Assembly (NCBI RefSeq): GCF_031583595.1
Contig: NZ_CP134145.1
Coordinates: 4,588,001 to 4,652,000 of the forward strand
Length of the DNA stretch: 64,000 nt
Direction: 5' to 3'
From: Thalassotalea psychrophila
GTDB lineage: Bacteria; Pseudomonadota; Gammaproteobacteria; Enterobacterales; Alteromonadaceae
In this document: positions 16,190-25,377 of the stretch, piece after piece
Numbering within the stretch: the stretch's first letter is position 1
Layout of the letters: each line of letters begins with the position of its first letter
The notes under the pieces: model-generated
Databases searched by the model: none
What the model saw: only the letters and a program-made list of their open reading frames with translations
What the model was told of the DNA's origin: nothing
Translations under genes and position numbers: made by a program

Positions 16190-17668
16190 TTACTTAGGCG
16201 CTTCGTTATCAAATGCTGATTTTCGCAACAGCTCATGAAAATATTGAATACTCATCACATAGTTTTCAATACTGATATGTTCATCGATACCATGTACAAT
16301 TTTCATTGTTTTTGGGTTAACTCGCATCATCAAAAAACGATAAACAGAATCGGTTAATGGATAAAAATATTTAGAATCTGTACCGCCCATCACTAGATAT
16401 GGAGCAACCAGAGCATCGTTAGCAAATTCACGTATGGTTTGTGAAATCAATTTATAGCCGAGAGTGTCAGTACTTGATACTTTTGACGGATTATTTGCCA
16501 TAAATACTTCATAACTGATCCGGTCATCATTAATTACTGATTTCACATACTCCAATACTGTGTCGGTTGTTTCTCCAGGTAAAATTCTAAAGTTAACCAC
16601 CGCGCTCGCTTTAGTTGGCAGTATATTTGATTTGCTACTGCCTTTAAGCATTGTTACTGCTGTAGTGGTGCGAACACCTGCTGCTGTTCTCTGTTCGCTT
16701 AACATTTGGTCAATGATCAATGGTTCAGTTAGCCACTGGTTTGCCATTGCAAAACGTGTTGCTAAGTCAGAATGACTACCAACTGCATCAAAGGTGATAT
16801 TGGTATACTTTACTGTTGCTGGAAACTTATTTTGTTCAAGCTTTACTATCGCTTGCGCCAAAATCCCTGGACCGGTATTTTCAGGCGGCATCGATGAATG
16901 CCCGCCGGGTCTTTCAGCAATTAAGCGAATGTTCATAAAACCTTTCTCAGCAATGCCGATAATTGCAAGTGGTTGCTCAACAATGCTTATCATATCTTCT
17001 GTAATCAAGCCGCCTTCATCGAGCACAAACTCAAAGCTTACACCTTGTTGCTGAAAATATTCGGCTACTTTTTTGGCCCCTTGGCTACCGCCAATTTCTT
17101 CATCATGACCAAAGGCAAAATAAAGGGTTCGTTTAGGTGGCACACCTTGCTTTAGCGTTAATTCCATGGCTTCCATTAAAGCCATCACAGTTGATTTATC
17201 ATCAATTGCGCCACGCCCCCAAATTTTGCCATCCGCAATAGTTCCTGAAAAAGGCGCATGTGTCCATTTATCTAAAGTATCTTGATCGGCTGGTACAACA
17301 TCCATATGGCCCATATATAAAATGGGTTTTAAACTGCTATCTGTACCTTCAAACTTATAAACAAGACTATAATTATTGATAACCTGTTTACTTGCAAAGC
17401 TGTGCACCGCAGGAAAACTGGCAATTAAATGTTGATGGAAAGCTAAGAATGGCTCTGGTGTTACAGGTGCAGGATAATCTTTGGAAACAGTAGCAATTTG
17501 AATAGCTTTGGAAAATGTAGCTACAGCTTTTTCAACATCAACCGCAACTTTTTGGGTTTCATTAGTGGGATAATATTGGGTATCAACATATAAGGTATTG
17601 GCTCTGTACAAGCCAACAAGGACTATAACGACAGTTATTCCTACAATAATTTTTAATAGGGTTTTCAT
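16190..17668 (-). CDS. M20-family metallopeptidase (PM20D1/carboxypeptidase S-like), membrane-anchored
   Basis: This 492-residue zinc peptidase has an N-terminal membrane anchor or uncleaved signal (residues 5-21). Zinc-site motifs are H121-x-D123 (GHMDVVPAD), Asp156 in GRGAIDDKS, and the Glu190-Glu191 pair in GHDEEIGGS. A dimerisation domain follows. Size and motif spacing fit the large M20 enzymes (CPS1/PM20D1 type, about 480-500 residues), which hydrolyse dipeptides or N-acyl amino acids. It probably acts at the periplasmic face in peptide scavenging. It has its own GAGA ribosome-binding site and is divergent from the YdgA-like gene. Confidence 0.9.
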   Translation of the reverse strand: MKTLLKIIVGITVVIVLVGLYRANTLYVDTQYYPTNETQKVAVDVEKAVATFSKAIQIATVSKDYPAPVTPEPFLAFHQHLIASFPAVHSFASKQVINNYSLVYKFEGTDSSLKPILYMGHMDVVPADQDTLDKWTHAPFSGTIADGKIWGRGAIDDKSTVMALMEAMELTLKQGVPPKRTLYFAFGHDEEIGGSQGAKKVAEYFQQQGVSFEFVLDEGGLITEDMISIVEQPLAIIGIAEKGFMNIRLIAERPGGHSSMPPENTGPGILAQAIVKLEQNKFPATVKYTNITFDAVGSHSDLATRFAMANQWLTEPLIIDQMLSEQRTAAGVRTTTAVTMLKGSSKSNILPTKASAVVNFRILPGETTDTVLEYVKSVINDDRISYEVFMANNPSKVSSTDTLGYKLISQTIREFANDALVAPYLVMGGTDSKYFYPLTDSVYRFLMMRVNPKTMKIVHGIDEHISIENYVMSIQYFHELLRKSAFDNEAPK

Positions 17669-17813
17669 TATTATTCTCAGTTACTTTATAGAACTGTAAT
17701 TTACACTATCACAACCAATTAGGATCACAAAAATAGCTTACCAATATTAAAATAATTGCTATGATGGTTGCTGGAAACTAATAACAATAAAAAATTTTAA
17801 AGGAATAGTTACA

Positions 17814-19106
17814 TTGAAAAAGAGATTAATTGCCACCGCTGTAGTTTCAGGGTTATTGGTTGCGCCATACTTTGCAGGAAAGCTGGCTCAAACTGAAATG
17901 GAAAACATGCTTGCAAAAATGCAAAACCTGCCAAATGCGACGGTGAGCATTGAAAATTATCATCGTGGTTGGTTTAGCTCTACTGCAGATATAGTGGCCA
18001 CGATTTCACAAGACCTCCCCGAGCAAGTTGAACCGCTACAAATTACCCTAACCTCTAAACAGATCTTACAGCATGGCCCAATTTTGTGGCAATCAAATGG
18101 TCTAGGTTTTGGTTTAGTCGATATCGATTACAATTTTGACATCGCTCACAACCAAAATGATACCTTAGAATTTAATCATACATTTAGTAAAGATAAGCTA
18201 GATAGTTATGTTCGCATTGGCTTTACTGGCACGATGACATCTTCAATGAATTTACAAGCATTTCAAGTATCAACTGAACAAGGTACTTTTGATATTCATG
18301 CGATGAACATTGATTCATCTATGACTAAAGATGGTCAATTGCAATTTTCAGGTGATTGGCAAGGGCTAGATTTCAGTGAATTTGATGATAAAGTTTTATC
18401 CATTGGAAAAATGCAATTTTCAGCTGACCAACAAGTAGTAAGAGGTGACTTACTGAGTTATAACGCTCTTACGGTTGGCGATTCTAACTTCACTCTTGCT
18501 AGTCTTGATATTTTAGGGCCGATTGAGTCTGAAAAAATCAGCATGAAAGACCTCAACGTAATATCTACTAGCCATGAAAAAGATGGTTTAATGTACGCAG
18601 ATGCGGATATAACCGTAGCCAACATTAATGCTGTTGGACAAGAGTTTAAAGATTTCTCTTATTTAGTAAGCTTCAACAAATTAGATTTAGATGTTTATCA
18701 AGAATTTCAAAATGTATTGGTAAGTAACAATGCTCAGCAAGATCCAAATCATATGATCATGCAAATCCAGGCCTTACTGCCGAAACTGCTAGCCGCGGGC
18801 CCAGAGCTTAAAATTAAAAAACTAGGCATGCAAACCGAGCAAGGTGAAATTGCTAGCCAATTGAATATTGAATTTGATCAAGACTTGCTTGATGCCAATA
18901 ATCCGATGACCATAATTATGGCATTAAAGGCAGACGCTAATGGCAAAGCTCCTGTGGAGTTTTTCAATGCAATTGGTATGCAGCAGAATATTGAGGCTTT
19001 GATTATGCAAAACATGCTAGTAGCTGATGAAGCTGAAGTGAAATTTGATTTTACTTTTGCTAATGGCCAAGCGCTAATAAATGGCATGCCAATTCCTTTA
19101 GGCTGA
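17814..19106 (+). CDS. YdgA-like DUF945 family protein
   Basis: This 430-residue protein has an N-terminal hydrophobic signal/anchor (LIATAVVSGLLVAPYFAGKLA) and a long region rich in beta-strands and polar residues. DUF945/YdgA hallmarks are the early E-N-Y-H-R-G-W-F-S-S-T-A block and a late A-x-F-D-F-T-F-A-N-G-Q-A-L-I-N-G-M-P segment. Family members are envelope-associated and have no firm function. The start is a TTG, chosen because AAGGA lies 8-9 bases upstream and no in-frame ATG gives a signal peptide. It ends at a strong bidirectional terminator. Confidence 0.8.
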   Translation: MKKRLIATAVVSGLLVAPYFAGKLAQTEMENMLAKMQNLPNATVSIENYHRGWFSSTADIVATISQDLPEQVEPLQITLTSKQILQHGPILWQSNGLGFGLVDIDYNFDIAHNQNDTLEFNHTFSKDKLDSYVRIGFTGTMTSSMNLQAFQVSTEQGTFDIHAMNIDSSMTKDGQLQFSGDWQGLDFSEFDDKVLSIGKMQFSADQQVVRGDLLSYNALTVGDSNFTLASLDILGPIESEKISMKDLNVISTSHEKDGLMYADADITVANINAVGQEFKDFSYLVSFNKLDLDVYQEFQNVLVSNNAQQDPNHMIMQIQALLPKLLAAGPELKIKKLGMQTEQGEIASQLNIEFDQDLLDANNPMTIIMALKADANGKAPVEFFNAIGMQQNIEALIMQNMLVADEAEVKFDFTFANGQALINGMPIPLG

Positions 19107-19126
19107 TAAATTTTCCCTGTGCAAAA

Positions 19127-19162
19127 AAAAGGCCGGATGATTTTAATATCATCCGGCCTTTT
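19127..19162. terminator. Strong bidirectional terminator
   Basis: A 14-bp perfect stem (AAAGGCCGGATGAT and its complement) with a 6-base loop and flanking A- and T-runs lies between convergent genes; it can serve both the YdgA-like gene and the tyrosine-type operon. Confidence 0.9.
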
Positions 19163-19189
19163 AAATTAGTTTCAGCTAATTTTTAAAGC

Positions 19190-20197
19190 TTATGCTTGTA
19201 CTACATCTTGGTTAATCTGACCGAAGATAGACTGACCATTTGCATCAAACATTTCAATTTGAATGTTGTCACCAAAGCTCATAAATGGCGTGCTTGGCTG
19301 ACCATTTTCAATAGTTTCAATCATACGGATTTCAGCGATACAACTGTAACCTACACCGCCTTCAGCGACTGGTTTTCCTGGGCCGTCATTTAACTTGTTA
19401 GAAACTGTACCAGAACCAATAACTGTGCCTGATGCTAACGGACGAGTTTTAGCTGCATGAGCGATTAACTGACCAAAGTGGAAAGTCATATCAACGCCAG
19501 CTTCTGGCTTACCAAATAGTGAATTATTGTACTTTGAGCATAACGGTAGGTGTAACTTACCACCTTGCCATGCATCCCCTAGTTCACTCGGAGTTACACA
19601 AACCGGGCTAAATGCACTTGAAGGTTTAGATTGGAAAAAACCAAAACCTTTGGCTAATTCGCCAGGAATTAAACCACGTAACGATACATCGTTAACGATC
19701 ATCACTAAGTTGATGTAGTTAAGTGCATCTTCAGGGCTAACGCCCATAGGAACATCGCCAGTAATTACCGCAACTTCTGCTTCAAAATCGATACCAAAAC
19801 CTTCAGTTTGTGGCATTAAAATAGGAGAGCGTGGTGCTAAGAACGTATCTGAACCGCCTTGATACATTAATGGATCAGTCCAAAACGTTGCTGGCATTTC
19901 AGCGTTACGTGCTTTACGTACTAACTCTACGTGATTAACATAGGCGCTACCATCGGCCCATTGATATGCTCGTGGAAGTGGTGAATGACATGCGGTTTGG
20001 TCAAACTCAACACCTGCAACTTCACCTGCCTCTAATGCAGCAAAACGTGCTTCTAATTGTGCTTCAACAGTTGCCCAATCATCTAATGCCGCTTGCATTG
20101 TTGGGGCAATATCAGTTGCACTTACCATTTTAGTAAGTGCCGTATTTACTACATAAAGTTGGCCATCGCGACCTGATTTAATACTTGCTAATTTCAT
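19190..20197 (-). CDS. Fumarylacetoacetate hydrolase family protein
   Basis: This 335-residue hydrolase is of the FAH superfamily, likely cleaving fumarylacetoacetate (or a close analogue) to fumarate and acetoacetate. The metal-site segment FGIDFEAEVAVITGDVP, the VNDVSLRG and GFGFFQSKPSSAFSP blocks and the late GTVIGSGTVSN segment are all present. Length matches the short bacterial form of fumarylacetoacetase (about 330 residues), not the 420-residue eukaryotic type. It is the last gene of a three-gene operon and overlaps the preceding VOC gene by one base (TAATG). The context with hpd supports a role in tyrosine catabolism, although no maleylacetoacetate isomerase is adjacent. Confidence 0.87.
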   Translation of the reverse strand: MKLASIKSGRDGQLYVVNTALTKMVSATDIAPTMQAALDDWATVEAQLEARFAALEAGEVAGVEFDQTACHSPLPRAYQWADGSAYVNHVELVRKARNAEMPATFWTDPLMYQGGSDTFLAPRSPILMPQTEGFGIDFEAEVAVITGDVPMGVSPEDALNYINLVMIVNDVSLRGLIPGELAKGFGFFQSKPSSAFSPVCVTPSELGDAWQGGKLHLPLCSKYNNSLFGKPEAGVDMTFHFGQLIAHAAKTRPLASGTVIGSGTVSNKLNDGPGKPVAEGGVGYSCIAEIRMIETIENGQPSTPFMSFGDNIQIEMFDANGQSIFGQINQDVVQA

Positions 20198-20757
20198 TAT
20201 TTATCACCTAGAAAACTTTTTTCATCAAAGTCAGCGTCACTATGCAACCAGGCTGCATGATTTGGCGCTTTTTTAGTTATTGCCCATTCATCTAACATGG
20301 CAGGTGCAACACGCTTTAATTCTTCCATCATACCTGGCTTTGCCGTTTGTGCAGCAAGCTCCATACGATGGCCATTTGGATCAAAGAAGTAAATTGATTT
20401 AAAGATAGTATGGTTAACTGGACCTAATACATCAATACCAGCGTCTTCAAGTTTAGTTTTAGTCGCTAATAACTCATCCATAGATTCTACTTCAAAAGCA
20501 ATATGTTGTACCCATTCAGGGGTATTAATGTCACGACCCATTTTTGGCGAATTTGGTAATTCGAAAAACGCTAAAACATTGCCCTGACCTGCATCTAAAA
20601 ATACATGCATGTATGGATCTGGAGCTTTAGTCGATGGCACTTCATTTTCAGCAATTGCTAATTGAAATTCCATGCCCAATAAGTCGCGATAGAATTCTAC
20701 CGTTTCTTTAGCGTCATTGCAGCGATATGCTACATGATGAATACGTTTAATCGCCAT
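20197..20757 (-). CDS. VOC-superfamily (glyoxalase / extradiol dioxygenase-like) protein
   Basis: This 186-residue protein contains the vicinal-oxygen-chelate fold. It begins IKRIHHVAYRCNDAKETVEFYRD, has a second metal-type histidine in EWVQHIAFEV and a Glu in GHRMELAAQ. With the N-terminal His these give a plausible His-His-Glu metal site, as in glyoxalases and type I extradiol dioxygenases. A perfect AGGAGG lies before the ATG, and the gene sits between hpd and the FAH gene. In this position a ring-cleaving dioxygenase (normally HmgA, a cupin) would be expected. Whether this protein cleaves homogentisate, acts on an intermediate, or isomerises a product cannot be decided from sequence. Confidence 0.83.
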   Translation of the reverse strand: MAIKRIHHVAYRCNDAKETVEFYRDLLGMEFQLAIAENEVPSTKAPDPYMHVFLDAGQGNVLAFFELPNSPKMGRDINTPEWVQHIAFEVESMDELLATKTKLEDAGIDVLGPVNHTIFKSIYFFDPNGHRMELAAQTAKPGMMEELKRVAPAMLDEWAITKKAPNHAAWLHSDADFDEKSFLGDK

Positions 20758-20784
20758 AAATACCTCCTAGTCTTCAACCGCTTC

Positions 20785-21864
20785 TTATGCGTCTTTGTTA
20801 CCAATAACACCACGTTCAACTTGATCACGTTCGATAGACTCGAATAACGCTTTAAAGTTACCTTCACCAAAACCCTCATCACCTTTACGTTGAATAAATT
20901 CAAAGAATACTGGACCTAGTAATGTGTCAGAGAATATTTGTAATAATAATCGAGGGTTTTCACCTTCTGTAGAACCATCTAATAAAATTCCACGTGATTG
21001 CAACTGCTCAGTCTGCTCGCCGTGACCAGGAAGACGACCTTCCAACATGTCATAGTAGGTAGAAGGAGGTGCTTTCATAAACTTGATACCTTGGGCTTTT
21101 AATCTATCCCAACAAGCAACTATATCATCACAAGCAAAAGCAATATGTTGAATACCTTCACCGTTGTACTTCATTAAGTACTCTTCAATTTGACCGCCGC
21201 CGCCAGCTTCTTCGTTTAAAGGAATACGAATTTTACCATCTGGTGCTGTCATCGCTTTTGATGTTAAACCAGTATATTCGCCTTTAATGTCGAAGAAACG
21301 GATTTCACGGAAGTTGAATAAGTTTTCGTAGTATTCAGCCCAGTAAGCCATACGGCCACGGTAAACGTTATGAGTTAAATGATCTAACGTATGGAAACCA
21401 CAGCCTTCAGGGTGACGATCTGCACCTTCAATCCAATCGAAATCGATATCATAAATAGTGTTCGTACCTTCATAACGGTCGATTAGGTAAACAGTAGCAC
21501 CACCGATACCTTTAATTGCAGGAAGACGAAGTTCCATAGGACCGGTTTCAATAAGAACAGGTTGTGCGCCTTTTTCAAGAGCACGTTTGTATGCTGCTTG
21601 TGCGTCTTTAACGCGAAAAGCCATACCACAAGCTGAAGAACCATGTTCTTGCGCGTAATAATCTGCATGACTATTTTTTTCATAGTTAGCAATAAAGTTG
21701 ATGTCACCTTGTCGCCATAACGTCACATCTTTTGATTTGTGGTTAGCAACATGTGAGAAGCCCATGCTTGCAAATACAGGTTCTAAAATGCCTTTTTCTA
21801 GTGCGGTAAATTCTACGAATTCAAAGCCATCTAGGCCCATTGGGTTTTCAAATAAATCAGTCAT
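20785..21864 (-). CDS. hpd: 4-hydroxyphenylpyruvate dioxygenase
   Basis: This 359-residue non-heme iron dioxygenase converts 4-hydroxyphenylpyruvate to homogentisate, the second step of tyrosine catabolism. The C-terminal VOC half carries the iron ligands: His in [12 protein letters not shown], His in GIQHIAFAC and Glu in [21 protein letters not shown]. The last block is a family signature. Length is normal for bacterial enzymes. It is first in the operon with GGAGA before the ATG, and divergent from a MarR gene with a large palindrome between. Accumulated homogentisate would give brown pyomelanin if no downstream dioxygenase exists elsewhere in the genome. Confidence 0.96.
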   Translation of the reverse strand: MTDLFENPMGLDGFEFVEFTALEKGILEPVFASMGFSHVANHKSKDVTLWRQGDINFIANYEKNSHADYYAQEHGSSACGMAFRVKDAQAAYKRALEKGAQPVLIETGPMELRLPAIKGIGGATVYLIDRYEGTNTIYDIDFDWIEGADRHPEGCGFHTLDHLTHNVYRGRMAYWAEYYENLFNFREIRFFDIKGEYTGLTSKAMTAPDGKIRIPLNEEAGGGGQIEEYLMKYNGEGIQHIAFACDDIVACWDRLKAQGIKFMKAPPSTYYDMLEGRLPGHGEQTEQLQSRGILLDGSTEGENPRLLLQIFSDTLLGPVFFEFIQRKGDEGFGEGNFKALFESIERDQVERGVIGNKDA

Positions 21865-21931
21865 GTTCTCTCCACTATTCTGAGCACTATTTATGTTGTT
21901 CGTGCGCTCTTATCTTAGTTATATGTTATGA

Positions 21932-21972
21932 TTAGTTACAGATGAAACTATTTTAGTTGCATCTGTAACTAA
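21932..21972. promoter_or_regulatory. Long palindromic operator between hpd and the MarR gene
   Basis: TTAGTTACAGATG at 21932-21944 is perfectly inverted at 21960-21972, and the 15-base centre is itself partly palindromic (AACTA...TAGTT). It lies 67 bases upstream of hpd and 20 bases upstream of the MarR ATG, an ideal position for a dimeric MarR regulator controlling both genes. Confidence 0.75.
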
Positions 21973-21992
21973 TTACAATCAAGGCACGTGTT

Positions 21993-22439
21993 ATGACCAC
22001 AGCAAATGATGGCACTTTATCTTTACAACAATTTCTACCATATCGCTTGTCTGCTTTGGCCAACCGTATTTCACAATCGTTAGCAGTTAAATATAGCAAA
22101 CAATATGGAATTAGCGTGCAGGAGTGGCGCATTTTAGCTGTGCTCGGTGAGGAAACTAAACTTTCCGCTGTTGCCATAACAAATCGTATCGCCATGGACA
22201 AGGTTGCCGTGTCGAGAGCGGTAAAAAGGTTGATAGAAAAAGACTTAGTGGTCAAAGACTTAGACAGTAAAGATCAACGAAGCCATGAATTAACTCTGAC
22301 GACAAATGGCTTAGAGATGTACCAGCAGTTGGTGCCTATTGCGCTTGAACATGAAGAACAAGTAACAGATACACTGACTACAAAAGAAAAAGAAAGCCTA
22401 CTTAAGCTGTTGAGTAAGCTGGATAATGCGCCGCTGTAA
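21993..22439 (+). CDS. MarR-family transcriptional regulator
   Basis: This 148-residue winged-helix regulator shows MarR-family features: helix-turn-helix LSAVAITNRIAMDKVAVSRAVKRL followed by the wing (EKDLVVKDLDSKDQRSHELTLT). It is divergent from hpd and separated from it by 128 bp holding a 41-bp palindrome, so it is the likely local regulator of the hpd/VOC/FAH operon and of itself. MarR proteins usually repress until bound by an aromatic ligand; homogentisate or 4-hydroxyphenylpyruvate would be logical ligands. This is inferred from position only. Confidence 0.88.
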   Translation: MTTANDGTLSLQQFLPYRLSALANRISQSLAVKYSKQYGISVQEWRILAVLGEETKLSAVAITNRIAMDKVAVSRAVKRLIEKDLVVKDLDSKDQRSHELTLTTNGLEMYQQLVPIALEHEEQVTDTLTTKEKESLLKLLSKLDNAPL

Positions 22440-22605
22440 CAGACATTACACCTGTAAAGCAAACCGTACAGCAGATAGTTTCTTTCCAATATTTTCCCTT
22501 AATTCCATCCTTTAATTAAAACCGCTACTGGTACTAAGGTACTAAATATTTATAGTTACTTTTTCGCTAAAGTTTACCTTATTCATTTTAATAAGGTAAA
22601 AATTG

Positions 22606-23391
22606 ATGACATTAACAGGTAAAGTTTCATTAATAACCGGCTCCACCAGTGGTATCGGGCTGGCAACAGCCCACGTATTAGCTGAACAAGGAGTAAATCT
22701 AATCTTACACGGTCTCGCTAGTGACGCTGAAGGCGATAAATTAGCCAAGCAATTTGAACAAAACTATGGCATTGAAACTCTATTTGATAACACCGACTTA
22801 AGGGATGAAGCAGGGTTAATTGTCTTTGTAGATAATGCCATTAAGCGAATGGGTAAAATAGATATTTTAGTCAATAATGCGGGTATCCAACATACCGAAA
22901 GCATAGATACGTTTCCTGCTAGTAAGTGGAATGATATTATCGCAATAAACCTCAGCGCAGCTTTTCACACCATGCAAAAATCAATTCCTAAGATGCGAGA
23001 ACAAGGTTGGGGTAGAATAATTAATATCGCTTCTGTGCATGGACTAGTCGCCTCAGCCCATAAATCAGCTTACTGCGCGGCAAAACACGGCATTGTAGGA
23101 TTAACCAAAGTAGCAGCTTTAGAGTGTGCTGAGCATGGCATTACGGTTAATGCAATTTGCCCAGGTTGGGTAGATACCCCGCTTATAAACAAACAAATAA
23201 ATGCCATGGCAGGCAATGATAAACTGACCGTTGAACAAGCAAAATATAAATTAATCACCGCTAAACAACCATTACCGGAAATGACCGACCCATTGCAAGT
23301 AGGTGAATTAGTGTTGTTTTTATGCAGCAATACCGCTCGGACTATTACTGGTTCTTCAATACCTATTGATGGCGCCTGGACAGCTCAGTAA
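22606..23391 (+). CDS. bdhA: D-3-hydroxybutyrate dehydrogenase (SDR family)
   Basis: This 261-residue short-chain dehydrogenase interconverts D-3-hydroxybutyrate and acetoacetate with NAD+. It has the cofactor motif TGSTSGIGLA, NNAG, and the Ser-Tyr-Lys triad in ASVHGLVASAHKSAYCAAKHG. It also has the 3-HBDH-type segments AICPGWVDTPL and GSSIPIDGAWTAQ. The in-frame TTG one codon upstream was rejected in favour of the ATG, with AAGGT upstream. It could use acetoacetate released by the FAH-containing operon next door, although it has its own promoter region. A clear terminator lies downstream past a kinase remnant. Confidence 0.9.
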   Translation: MTLTGKVSLITGSTSGIGLATAHVLAEQGVNLILHGLASDAEGDKLAKQFEQNYGIETLFDNTDLRDEAGLIVFVDNAIKRMGKIDILVNNAGIQHTESIDTFPASKWNDIIAINLSAAFHTMQKSIPKMREQGWGRIINIASVHGLVASAHKSAYCAAKHGIVGLTKVAALECAEHGITVNAICPGWVDTPLINKQINAMAGNDKLTVEQAKYKLITAKQPLPEMTDPLQVGELVLFLCSNTARTITGSSIPIDGAWTAQ

Positions 23392-23400
23392 CACTCAAAA

Positions 23401-23676
23401 TCAGTTTGCTTGGTTTGGTAAAATTAAAATGACTTTTGTTCCTCCTAATGTTGCAGAGCTATTTATTTGTAGCTCTCCTTTATGCCATTCACTAATTACA
23501 CTTGCAAAGGCTACCCCTAAGCCATAACTGTTCCCCAAGTCAGAATCATTTGCGCCTCGTTGATAGGCATTGATCACTCGATCTCTGTCTTCTTTTTTGA
23601 TCCCTATACCGTCATATAAAGGAAGGTGTCTTTTTAATATTTCATTAAAAAAACTAAGCTGAGTGAGGAGAAGAGA
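23401..23676 (-). pseudogene. Remnant of a sensor histidine kinase (C-terminal ATPase domain)
   Basis: Reading the minus strand gives 91 open codons with no start. They include the G1 box YDGIGI, a G2-type NSYGLGVAFASVISEW block and a terminal LGGTKVILILPN, the order found at the end of histidine-kinase HATPase domains. The N-box, phosphoacceptor and sensor regions are missing, and a TAG closes the frame upstream. This is the tail of a deleted kinase lying between bdhA and the transporter. No partner response regulator is nearby. Confidence 0.75.
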
Positions 23677-23702
23677 CTAATTAGCACTCGTTATTATTCA
23701 AG

Positions 23703-23732
23703 GCCACATAGTTATTCTATGTGGCTTTTTTT
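23703..23732 (+). terminator. Intrinsic terminator
   Basis: A 9-bp perfect stem (GCCACATAG / CTATGTGGC) with loop TTATT is followed by seven T on the plus strand. It would end plus-strand transcripts coming from bdhA. Confidence 0.85.
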
Positions 23733-23754
23733 ATTAAAAACATCTTAAAAACGT

Positions 23755-24879
23755 TTATCCTACCGGTTTAGCAAACAAGGTGATAAACAGTAAAATGACC
23801 GATAGAATGACTAAAGCAAACTTCCAATAGCTGTTTCTCGTCACAGAAATGGCAACAATACATTGAATAAAATAATACAATGCAAATGAACGAGACGCTA
23901 AAGCAATTACTTCAAATGTGTTTACCGACCAGGTTAAAGCGATAGCACCAACGGCCACAAACATATAGCCATGCGCGTTTGTTATTACTCCCTTACTCAT
24001 TTCAACCATACTACCAGAGGCCGCAAGGGTATCGGCAACAGCCGCAGAAAATTGACTCAATACAGCAGCTAACACCAAAGGTGTAACCAACAATACAGAT
24101 ACCGTAGCAATTAAGTCGATTAAGCTGTGATCATTATACTGACCATTTAACGTATGAACGACCGGCAAAGCCAGAGCGACAAAGCTTATATACACAAGAG
24201 TAGATATGATTTGAGACCAACGAGAAGTTTTTACCCTTAAACTCGCATCGTACTGATGCCCTAAATAACGACTGGTTTCAAACCCCTGCACAACAATTAA
24301 CGTACCGGCAAGAATAGTCAGAACTTGCCAAGTAGACTGTTCGACCCAAATTGGCATGGTAAAAGAAGACTGTTGTTGCCAAATGGAAAGGTCAAAACCA
24401 GCGAGGGCTGCACACAAAATAACAATAACCATCAAGGTGACACACAATGCCAAGGTTTCTATTTTTTCTAAAGGTTTCAAACCTTTAATCAAGCCAGTCA
24501 GTGTTATGGCAATGATGATTAGTGTGGTTAAAATATCTTCATTTAAGTGGTTATCATAACCAATGGCGGTAAGAACAAATGCCGACAAAATGTGTAAGTA
24601 CAAACACACTGAAATAATGTATGCCAACACTAACGCGAGATCAGATACACGTTGAAAAAGCAATGTTGATTTAGCAGGTGCATCAACAAGGTAAGGTTCT
24701 ACGTATTTGATGTTATATCGAATCACTTCACCAACGATAAACGCGAGTAAACAGACAACGAACATTGCATAGACAGAATAGAATGCTACAGCGCCAGCCA
24801 AAATAGGCACAATGACTAAAAAGCCACTGCCAAAAATCGAAGCTAGTGGCGTACTGATTGCAGCTATAAATTGTTTCAA
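23755..24879 (-). CDS. Multi-pass membrane transporter, APC/NRAMP-like
   Basis: This 374-residue protein has about 11 hydrophobic segments and no large soluble domain. The N-terminal IAAISTPLASIFGSGFLVIVP, with small residues breaking the first helix, resembles the first helix of APC-fold transporters. A second possible signature is VVQGFETSRYLGHQYD mid-protein. I cannot name the substrate or exact family. The start is a TTG (residues KQFIAAIS follow) with no evident ribosome-binding site, 2 bases after the stop of the preceding lipoprotein gene, so translational coupling is likely. The three genes from 25935 down to 23755 form one minus-strand group. Confidence 0.7.
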   Translation of the reverse strand: MKQFIAAISTPLASIFGSGFLVIVPILAGAVAFYSVYAMFVVCLLAFIVGEVIRYNIKYVEPYLVDAPAKSTLLFQRVSDLALVLAYIISVCLYLHILSAFVLTAIGYDNHLNEDILTTLIIIAITLTGLIKGLKPLEKIETLALCVTLMVIVILCAALAGFDLSIWQQQSSFTMPIWVEQSTWQVLTILAGTLIVVQGFETSRYLGHQYDASLRVKTSRWSQIISTLVYISFVALALPVVHTLNGQYNDHSLIDLIATVSVLLVTPLVLAAVLSQFSAAVADTLAASGSMVEMSKGVITNAHGYMFVAVGAIALTWSVNTFEVIALASRSFALYYFIQCIVAISVTRNSYWKFALVILSVILLFITLFAKPVG

Positions 24880-24881
24880 TA

Positions 24882-25328
24882 TTAATTTAATAGCTTAGTG
24901 AATTTGGCGGTGCTACCTAACGTTTCTGCATCTTTCACAATATGCGCAAGTAATCGTTCAATCGTCGGACTTCCTGCGGCAGGTGCAGTACCTGAATGTT
25001 CAGCTGAAAAAACGTAACCTTGTACAGTTTCGCCAGCAGCATCTTTACCTTGTGCAGGTAATGCGGTTAATTCAATAGTGTCTTGATCGACACCCCATTG
25101 CACTTTTGAATGATAACCGATCTTAGGTGCAGATAATTCTTTGATGTCTTGTGGGTTGAATTCAGATTTCATCGCCGCCATCATCAGTCGCTTAGCAATT
25201 ACTTCTGAAATAACGTACACATGTCCAGCCCCTTCGCCTTTGCTATCAACGGAACTAACCGTGCCAGTACAGGCAATTAAAGATAAAGATAACAGCAAAA
25301 AACTAATATATTTAAATAAGTGTTTCAT
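24882..25328 (-). CDS. Hypothetical lipoprotein, 148 aa
   Basis: This small lipoprotein has a signal with lipobox LIAC (Cys about residue 19 from the chosen start), so it is acylated and membrane-bound. The mature part is Ala/Gly/Glu-rich and unrecognised. I placed the start at the ATG at 25328, which has AGAGA upstream and gives a normal lipoprotein signal. A longer frame starting at 25385 would add 19 residues before the signal and overlap the next gene. It sits directly before the transporter gene (2-base gap) and after a glycine-zipper protein. Confidence 0.7.
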   Translation of the reverse strand: MKHLFKYISFLLLSLSLIACTGTVSSVDSKGEGAGHVYVISEVIAKRLMMAAMKSEFNPQDIKELSAPKIGYHSKVQWGVDQDTIELTALPAQGKDAAGETVQGYVFSAEHSGTAPAAGSPTIERLLAHIVKDAETLGSTAKFTKLLN

Positions 25329-25377
25329 AATATTCTCTATATTTTTCAATGGGTGTCTTGAATTTAAAATTTTTAAT

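Noticed and set aside
20416..20424. AACTGGACC inside the VOC gene, resembling a MocR half-site
   Set aside because: It is inside a coding region and has no second half at the 16- or 26-bp spacing.
23701..23740. Palindrome near the kinase remnant considered as an insertion-sequence end
   Set aside because: It is a hairpin followed by seven T, so a terminator; there is no transposase or target duplication nearby.
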